Positions 63,222 through 64,000 of a stretch of DNA of 64,000 bases are shown piece after piece. Each line of letters begins with the position of its first letter. Position 1 is the first letter of the stretch. This DNA is from Gammaproteobacteria bacterium. Its GTDB lineage: Bacteria; Pseudomonadota; Gammaproteobacteria; Ga0077536. The notes under the pieces were generated by a model that saw nothing but the letters and a program-made list of their open reading frames with translations, ran no database searches and was not told where the DNA came from. The stretch is from NCBI GenBank assembly GCA_021773835.1, contig JAJFJQ010000066.1, positions 248,001 to 312,000 on the forward strand, written 5' to 3'. The translations under genes and the position numbers were made by a program.

Positions 63222-63586
63222 CTGGGATCCTGCAGCGGCGTTGCGAAACTCAGTTCATGCCCATCGGGATCGGTAATGTGAAAATACCGTTCACCCCATT
63301 GCGCATCGCGTGGCGTTGCTTGTGGCTGCATTCCGGCATCGACGGAGCGCGCGTAGATCCGATCCACGTCGTCGACATAGAATATGGCACGCCCCCACCA
63401 AGCCCACTGCCGGTCATGCGGTTGGGCGGTAACGTTCAAAAACTGATCACCAACATAAAATGACGTAAATTCCGCGTCCCGCCCCCCGTATTTGATCCCA
63501 AACCCGAGTGCCTCATAGAAATCCACGGCCCGGCGCATATCATGGGTTGCGAGCGTTAGGGCGCTGATACTCAAAATATTCGACAT
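63218..63586 (-). CDS. VOC-family (glyoxalase/bleomycin resistance-like) protein
   Basis: A 122-residue vicinal-oxygen-chelate protein. It has two beta-alpha-beta-beta-beta halves: ALTLATHDMRRAVDFYEALGFGIKYGG and GRAIFYVDDVDRIYARSVDAGM, then GERYFHITDPDGHELSFATPL with the metal-site Glu in HELS. Such proteins may be lyases, dioxygenases or binding proteins. It is coupled to the TauE gene. Confidence 0.92.
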   Translation of the reverse strand: MSNILSISALTLATHDMRRAVDFYEALGFGIKYGGRDAEFTSFYVGDQFLNVTAQPHDRQWAWWGRAIFYVDDVDRIYARSVDAGMQPQATPRDAQWGERYFHITDPDGHELSFATPLQDPS

Positions 63587-63734
63587 CGGCTCTAGGCCTC
63601 TTCGGCAATTTGCAGACTATAATGCGCCCTCGAGAATAGCGTATTTCCGTGATTCAGGTTCAGCGCCACGCGACCGGTGTCAAACCCACCCGGATCCTAA
63701 TCAACCACATTATTACTAATTTATTGGACGAACT

Positions 63735-64000
63735 ATGCCAGATTCGAAAGCGCCACTAGCGGGCATCAAGGTCATCGATTGCTCACGTGTGTTGGCCGGC
63801 CCTTACTGTTGCGAACTGCTCTCCTTGCTCGGTGCAGAAGTTATCAAAGTCGAGAATCATGTTGGCGATGAAGGCCGCATGTGGCCACCCCATAAAGGTG
63901 ATATGGGCAGCTCCTTTCTCGGTCTCAATGCGAACAAACGAAGTATTGCGGTCGACCTGAAAACGCCCGAGGGGGTCGAAATCGTAAAAGGCCTCGCGGC
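63735..64000 (+). CDS. CaiB/BaiF family CoA-transferase, N-terminal part
   Basis: From ATG 63735 the frame is open to the end of the window (88 codons). LAGIKVIDCSRVLAGPYCCELLSLLGAEVIKVE is the N-terminal hallmark of family III CoA-transferases, and NANKRSIAVDLKTPEGVEIV follows as usual. The catalytic Asp is beyond the window. It is the second CaiB/BaiF gene here; the acid substrate is unknown. Confidence 0.95.
   Translation, partial: MPDSKAPLAGIKVIDCSRVLAGPYCCELLSLLGAEVIKVENHVGDEGRMWPPHKGDMGSSFLGLNANKRSIAVDLKTPEGVEIVKGLA

Noticed and set aside
1-64000. Frequent GGATCC and GATC sequences
   Set aside because: They fall mostly inside ordinary coding sequence and show no clustering that suggests an origin or repeat.

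Overview
This window looks like a chromosomal segment of an uncultured or little-studied gammaproteobacterium. GreB, DjlA, a DUF2058 (YaiL-like) protein, bacterial thiopurine methyltransferase, DUF2130 and LptF/LptG are typical of that class. Many CaiB/BaiF transferases, luciferase-like oxidoreductases, GSTs, a TRAP transporter and hydantoinases point to a versatile free-living heterotroph. I see no tRNA, rRNA, CRISPR array, insertion sequence or prophage. Gene density is high; the only non-coding gap above 300 bases is 23435-23892.

The most interesting part is a sphingolipid island spanning about 7-27 kb. A minus-strand run at 18.5-23.4 kb encodes a fatty acyl-AMP ligase, an NAD-dependent reductase of the CerR type, a dedicated acyl carrier protein and a serine-palmitoyltransferase-type aminotransferase. 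Divergent from it at 23.9 kb starts a GNAT-like N-acyltransferase of the bacterial ceramide synthase type, followed by a nucleotidyltransferase that resembles mitochondrial TAM41 (CDP-diacylglycerol synthase) and by a membrane desaturase/hydroxylase. About 10 kb away lies a second block: LptF, LptG, a MobA-like nucleotidyltransferase, a desaturase that carries the signature blocks of eukaryotic dihydroceramide delta-4 desaturase (DEGS), a diacylglycerol-kinase-fold lipid kinase and an ABC exporter, with a CDP-alcohol phosphotransferase and a LicC-like cytidylyltransferase divergent from it. Together these could make the long-chain base, acylate it, reduce and desaturate it, phosphorylate and CTP-activate it, add a phospho-headgroup and move the product across the envelope. 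The ceramide core is known biochemistry. The DEGS-like and TAM41-like genes in the same locus, and the CDP-ceramide route they suggest, are my inference.

A second find is an AhpD/carboxymuconolactone-decarboxylase-like gene (37188-37730, minus) whose redox motif reads Cys-Pro-Phe-TGA with the frame fully open on both sides and a stem-loop of the bacterial SECIS type just after the TGA. It is a probable selenoprotein rather than a pseudogene.

A third is a compact regulon at 43.8-46.1 kb: two GST genes and a TetR regulator. A perfect 40-bp palindrome lies between the divergent gst and tetR, and its core, TTGGACC-N4-GGTCCAA, recurs upstream of the other gst.

The rest is ordinary metabolism. 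From 0-7 kb there is a GGDEF-EAL protein, a pseudo-receiver/Ser-Thr kinase, a luciferase-like oxidoreductase with an apparent frameshift at its start, and the HIT-Tpm-DUF2058-DUF2130 run. From 27-43 kb come cupin, HAD, MetE-like, dipeptidase, TrpB2, a GMC oxidoreductase pair, CaiB, GreB, nitrilase, GST, HisC and luciferase-like oxidoreductases. From 46-56 kb come a YkvI-like carrier, an aldo/keto reductase, HyuA/HyuB and a TRAP transporter. From 56-64 kb come DjlA, MATE, SDR, FrnE, MEKHLA, MAPEG, an extradiol dioxygenase, a CDGSH protein, TauE, VOC and the start of another CaiB gene.
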